DNA from: Vulcanimicrobiota bacterium | GTDB taxonomy: Bacteria > Vulcanimicrobiota > Vulcanimicrobiia > Vulcanimicrobiales > Vulcanimicrobiaceae | NCBI GenBank assembly: GCA_019245275.1 | Contig: JAFARW010000144.1 | Coordinates: 1 to 16,236 of the forward strand | DNA: 16,236 bases | Reading direction: 5' to 3' | Shown: in pieces, positions 13,129-16,236 of the stretch | Layout: every line of letters starts with the position of its first letter | How positions within the stretch are numbered: position 1 is the first letter of the stretch | Made by a program: the position numbers and the translations under genes | The notes under the pieces: model-generated | Seen by the model: only the letters and a program-made list of their open reading frames with translations | Databases searched by the model: none | Told to the model about the DNA's origin: nothing

Positions 13129-15282
13129 TTATCGGCTCCCCGCAGAGATCACTTTGAGATTGCGAAATGCGATCTCACCCGCGGCGCGGACCGGAGACGA
13201 ACGTAACGCGTTGACGACGTAGATCGCCTGCAAACGTAGCGGCGGCAAGAGCGTCGATGGAAAGCGTACTTCGTGCGTTTGCCATCCGCGCCAGGTAACG
13301 CGAGCGACGGTCAAGAGAAAGCGTTCATCGAGGGCGTTAGTGATTGCAACCCGGAGCACTTCGCCCTGCCCATCACCATTGACGTCGAGGCGTAAACCGA
13401 TCGGAAAATCCGGCAAGTCGCGAGCGGTGGCAAGATATGCAGCCCGCTCTTGACCGCTGAAGTCGTAGCGGAGCGAAACGCAGCTCGAGCAAGCGGTGCC
13501 AAACGAAATTGCTCCGGGATCGCCTGCCGGAGCGGCGGTGAAATGCCACTGCGATCCAAATGGAAAGTCCACATCGTGTTCGCCGACGCGGATCGTCTCT
13601 TGCGCGCTTTGGTCGCCGGCTGAGGCGCGCACGAGCGCATCGCTTGCGCCGGCAACGAATCGTCCGTCCCCGGTAATGTGCCCGCTATTTGTGCTCCAGC
13701 GAACTGCGGACGATGTTGCGATCGCTGCGCCGCGGGGATCGTAGGCAAGTAACGAGAGCTGGGTGGACTGCCCAGGCATCACATGCGCCTCCTGTGGTTC
13801 GATCATGAGCCGCTGCGCGCGAGTAACTACCTCGACCGGGACGGCTGCGACCAACTTACCGCTTCTAATGCGCAGTGTTCCCACGCCGGGACGAGTGCCC
13901 GCAACAAACTCATTCGCCGCCGGTGCACTGCCAATCGCAGACGAAGAGACGGACGTCTGGAATGCTCGCGGGGGCGTCACCGGGTTGCCTGCGTAATCGG
14001 TCGTCGCCAGCCGAAGTGCGACGTGACCTCCCGCGAATGTGCGAATGGCCGCGGGCCGTACCGCGAGCCGCGCCGGCGGCCCATGCGGCGCATCACTATA
14101 AATGAAGAGACCGTCGGCAATTGGGCGTTCGGTACCGTCGGAGGGGACGTTTTGCACGCTCGCACTCCGATCGCCCAGCCGACGCGCGACGATCGTCGCC
14201 GAGCCGCCGCTATCAAACGCGAGCCCCTCACGCGATCCAAAGCCGAGCATCAAGGCCGCGAGCTGCGGCCGAGTCAGTCCCACCGAATCGAGCGATCGAC
14301 CATCGACCTCGATCAGTAGCAGCGTCCCATCTGGAAGAACGGCGGCGCCGGAAACGGGAAAGCGCACATTCGTTTCGCTCGCCGCCGGCGGATTGGGATC
14401 GGAAAATGTGCGGCCCTCGTGCACGAGCCATGGCCCGCCCCCGACGACTGTCCAGTAACGATCGAAAGCGGAAGTTTCAGTCACCGTGACGATGTCGCCG
14501 GCTTGCGGCGCATGCATCACGTCAAGCGCCGCCGGCCCGAGCGCGAGCCAATACGAAGCCGGCAAGGCTTGGTCCGCGCTCGATACGCGAACGACGCGGT
14601 ACCGTCCAAATGTCTTTGGCGGATCGTCGAGCGGCGCCAGCTCTGCGACAGTTACGCTGTTCGCCATCGGCAGCGTGCCGAAGGAGGGCGTCAATAGCGA
14701 TGCGCCACCTTCCGGGGGCCAGCCGTTGACGCTCGTTAGCGCTACGGTTGAGTTTGTCGGCGCGGAGTCTAAAGCGGGATCGGCGGTTGCCGTCGCGACC
14801 GTTGCATTGAAGCGCAATCGAGTTACCAGCGCTTGATGGTTGCGTGTAATAGCGAGGACGGATTGCGCGTTCGGCGTTTTGATTACTTGGCCTGAACGTA
14901 TCAGCGCTCCGAGCGGTTGATTCGTGTTGTCGATATCGAAGTAGTCGGCATTGATTCCCGCAACGGCGCCGGTCCGCGCGGCCATCTGCGAGAGCCGCTC
15001 TCCACGCGAGATGACGCGATCGTCAGCCAAGACGCTATCGATGCGCAACGTCGGCTCCTTTGGGTCGGCCGAAATTACGTGCACGCTCAATGGTCCGCCC
15101 ACCGTCATCAACTCGTAGTCGCCGTACGTCACGCCTGGCGCTACAAATTCAGAAGTCGAGTCGATGCCGACAATGGTTGGGAATGGCGCCGGCGGGTGCA
15201 GCGTCGCGGGTAACGTCGCAGCGAACGCCGCGCGACAAGTAAAAAGGGCGACCAGAAGAGTCGCCGGCACCCAACTTCTCAC
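13129..15282 (-). CDS. Secreted phosphodiester glycosidase family protein (NAGPA domain)
   Basis: A 717-aa exported protein. The signal peptide covers about residues 1-22 (hydrophobic ATLLVALF, cut near AFAA). A phosphodiester glycosidase/NAGPA-type domain spans about 55-397, with GINADYFD (109-116), VVGGGPWLVHEG (279-290), EVDGRS (325-330), FDSGGSAT (356-363) and ADGLFIYS (389-396). Two Ig-like stretches follow (about 405-487 and 490-567). The C-terminal module (about 575-717) has a CSSC pair (C598, C601) and the DVNGDGQGEVLRV / TWRGW pattern of a carbohydrate-binding-like sandwich. Family members cleave sugar-phosphodiester links in polymers; the substrate here is unknown. GTG start (15280-15282), 6 bp after the propeller gene; GTG at codon 5 is an alternative. 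Confidence 0.88.
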   Translation of the reverse strand: MRSWVPATLLVALFTCRAAFAATLPATLHPPAPFPTIVGIDSTSEFVAPGVTYGDYELMTVGGPLSVHVISADPKEPTLRIDSVLADDRVISRGERLSQMAARTGAVAGINADYFDIDNTNQPLGALIRSGQVIKTPNAQSVLAITRNHQALVTRLRFNATVATATADPALDSAPTNSTVALTSVNGWPPEGGASLLTPSFGTLPMANSVTVAELAPLDDPPKTFGRYRVVRVSSADQALPASYWLALGPAALDVMHAPQAGDIVTVTETSAFDRYWTVVGGGPWLVHEGRTFSDPNPPAASETNVRFPVSGAAVLPDGTLLLIEVDGRSLDSVGLTRPQLAALMLGFGSREGLAFDSGGSATIVARRLGDRSASVQNVPSDGTERPIADGLFIYSDAPHGPPARLAVRPAAIRTFAGGHVALRLATTDYAGNPVTPPRAFQTSVSSSAIGSAPAANEFVAGTRPGVGTLRIRSGKLVAAVPVEVVTRAQRLMIEPQEAHVMPGQSTQLSLLAYDPRGAAIATSSAVRWSTNSGHITGDGRFVAGASDALVRASAGDQSAQETIRVGEHDVDFPFGSQWHFTAAPAGDPGAISFGTACSSCVSLRYDFSGQERAAYLATARDLPDFPIGLRLDVNGDGQGEVLRVAITNALDERFLLTVARVTWRGWQTHEVRFPSTLLPPLRLQAIYVVNALRSSPVRAAGEIAFRNLKVISAGSR

Positions 15283-15288
15283 GAAAAT

Positions 15289-16236
15289 TTATCCGGACGT
15301 TGCAACGCTCAAGGGATATCTTCCTGTGAGAAACGGAGACCCGGTGATCGGCCGGTAGCGGTCGGCGTCGAAGACGACGACCCGGTTTGCTCGCGCACAC
15401 GGAACGTACAACCGCCGGCTGACGAGATCGAGGTGCGGTCGCCAAGGCACGGCGCATGCGCGCAATGGTGATCGGCGCTCATGCAACGTATGCGCATCGA
15501 GCACGTAGATCACGGCGGCATCTTCATCAGTTACGAACAGCACGTTGCGCCGCGGATCGAATGCGATCCCGATCGGAAAAGGGAAGCGAGCCGAACGGCG
15601 GACGACCTTCGCGGAAATAAGGTCAAGCGTTGCAACGTAACCTCCGCCGGCCATCCCGACGTTCTGGTTCGAGACGACGAAGAGGCGGTGGTGCGAACCA
15701 TCGAGCGCCATGCCGAACGTACGGGGCACTGACGCGATCCGGCGCACGATGTGGAGCGTCCGCGTGTCAACTTCTGCGATGCTGTCGTCGTTGATGTTGC
15801 CGACGTAGATGAGATGTCGCGGCGCGTCGAGTGCGAGACCTTCGGCCGTCGTTCCGGTGATCACGCGATCGACTGTTCCGTTGCGGATGCGAGTTAGCGC
15901 GCCTTTGCCCTCAACGTCGCGATTGCTGACAAAGACCGCGCCGTCGCTTGGATCCACCGCCGCTTCATTGCCGAACGGAACGTTGCGGATTCGATTGACC
16001 TGCCACGGCGTGCGTGAGACGTCGTAAAGCATGGTCGAATCTGTCGCGGGCACGTAGAGATCACCGTTGACAGCGCTAGCGACATCGCCGGCAGCGCCAT
16101 CGATTGGCACGATTCCGGCGATGTGAAAGTCGCGCGCCGAGTGCAGAACAATACCGCTGTAGTAAGTTGCGACGGCAATCAGGTGTGCATGGGCATCCGG
16201 GGGTGGAACGAGTTGCAGATTTTGCAGAGCGAACGC
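15289..16236 (-). CDS. YncE-like beta-propeller protein, 5' end beyond window
   Basis: A partial protein of at least 315 aa. The frame remains open with good coding character from 16110 to the window edge (AFALQNLQLVPPPDAHAHLI...), so the GTG at 16108-16110 is not a true start. Repeating blade motifs are seen: GDLYVPATDSTMLYDVS, GAVFVSNRDVEGKG, HLIYVGNINDDSIAEVD, HRLFVVSNQ with YVATLDLISAKVV, VLFVTDEDAAVIYVLDAHT, and RRLYVPCARANRVVVFDAD. This is the pattern of YVTN/YncE-type seven-bladed propellers, usually exported and used for binding rather than catalysis. Any signal peptide lies outside the window. It precedes the secreted glycosidase gene by 6 bp, suggesting an envelope role. Confidence 0.82.
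   Translation of the reverse strand, partial: AFALQNLQLVPPPDAHAHLIAVATYYSGIVLHSARDFHIAGIVPIDGAAGDVASAVNGDLYVPATDSTMLYDVSRTPWQVNRIRNVPFGNEAAVDPSDGAVFVSNRDVEGKGALTRIRNGTVDRVITGTTAEGLALDAPRHLIYVGNINDDSIAEVDTRTLHIVRRIASVPRTFGMALDGSHHRLFVVSNQNVGMAGGGYVATLDLISAKVVRRSARFPFPIGIAFDPRRNVLFVTDEDAAVIYVLDAHTLHERRSPLRACAVPWRPHLDLVSRRLYVPCARANRVVVFDADRYRPITGSPFLTGRYPLSVATSG

Noticed and set aside
1..16236. tRNA, rRNA, CRISPR array, prophage or transposase genes
   Set aside because: No cloverleaf, rRNA core sequence, regularly spaced repeats or phage/transposase protein motifs were recognised.

Overview
The window is a dense, GC-rich bacterial chromosome segment made of housekeeping and envelope genes with almost no spare DNA. 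Genes sit in tight same-strand runs with ATGA or TGATG overlaps, and GTG or TTG starts are common. The mix seen here (a Fe-S SufR-type repressor, a sufC-D-S-U gene order, a short PuuD-like membrane protein, a secreted phosphodiester glycosidase) suits a little-studied free-living phylum such as Eremiobacterota/WPS-2. That assignment is inference only; no rRNA gene is present to test it.

Left part (1-4980), Fe-S cluster assembly. A minus-strand operon sufC-sufD-sufS-sufU runs leftwards from a promoter at about 3751-3779. Divergent to it is sufR, a winged-helix repressor with a C-X12-C-X27-C cluster motif, coupled by ATGA to a second, unusual IscU-like scaffold. The two promoters stand back to back, and a 20-bp dyad (3774-3793) covers both -35 boxes, so it is a good candidate SufR operator. 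SufC/SufD form the ATPase scaffold, SufS mobilises sulfur and SufU accepts it. sufB is not in the window.

Middle part (4967-8871), one minus-strand run read from right to left: folD, a 37-aa membrane peptide gene, a short PuuD-like membrane protein, an O-methyltransferase, a flavin reductase, an MBL-fold hydrolase and thpR. The run is broken by a 165-bp near-perfectly centred palindromic element (6177-6341) whose end supplies the stop codon of the flavin reductase gene. FolD lacks the usual catalytic lysine.

Right part. A short plus-strand pair (8917-10374) encodes a membrane-anchored TlpA-like thiol-disulfide protein and an unrecognised membrane protein. Converging on it is a four-gene minus-strand run (16236 to 10352): a beta-propeller protein cut by the window edge, a secreted phosphodiester glycosidase, TldD and TldE/PmbA. 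The TldD reading frame carries clear family sequence upstream of its first standard start codon.

No tRNA, rRNA, CRISPR array, transposase or phage gene was seen. The observations most worth checking are the palindromic element, the dyad-spanned divergent suf promoters, the FolD Lys-to-Leu change, the scaffold protein without its third cysteine, and the untracked 37-aa membrane peptide.
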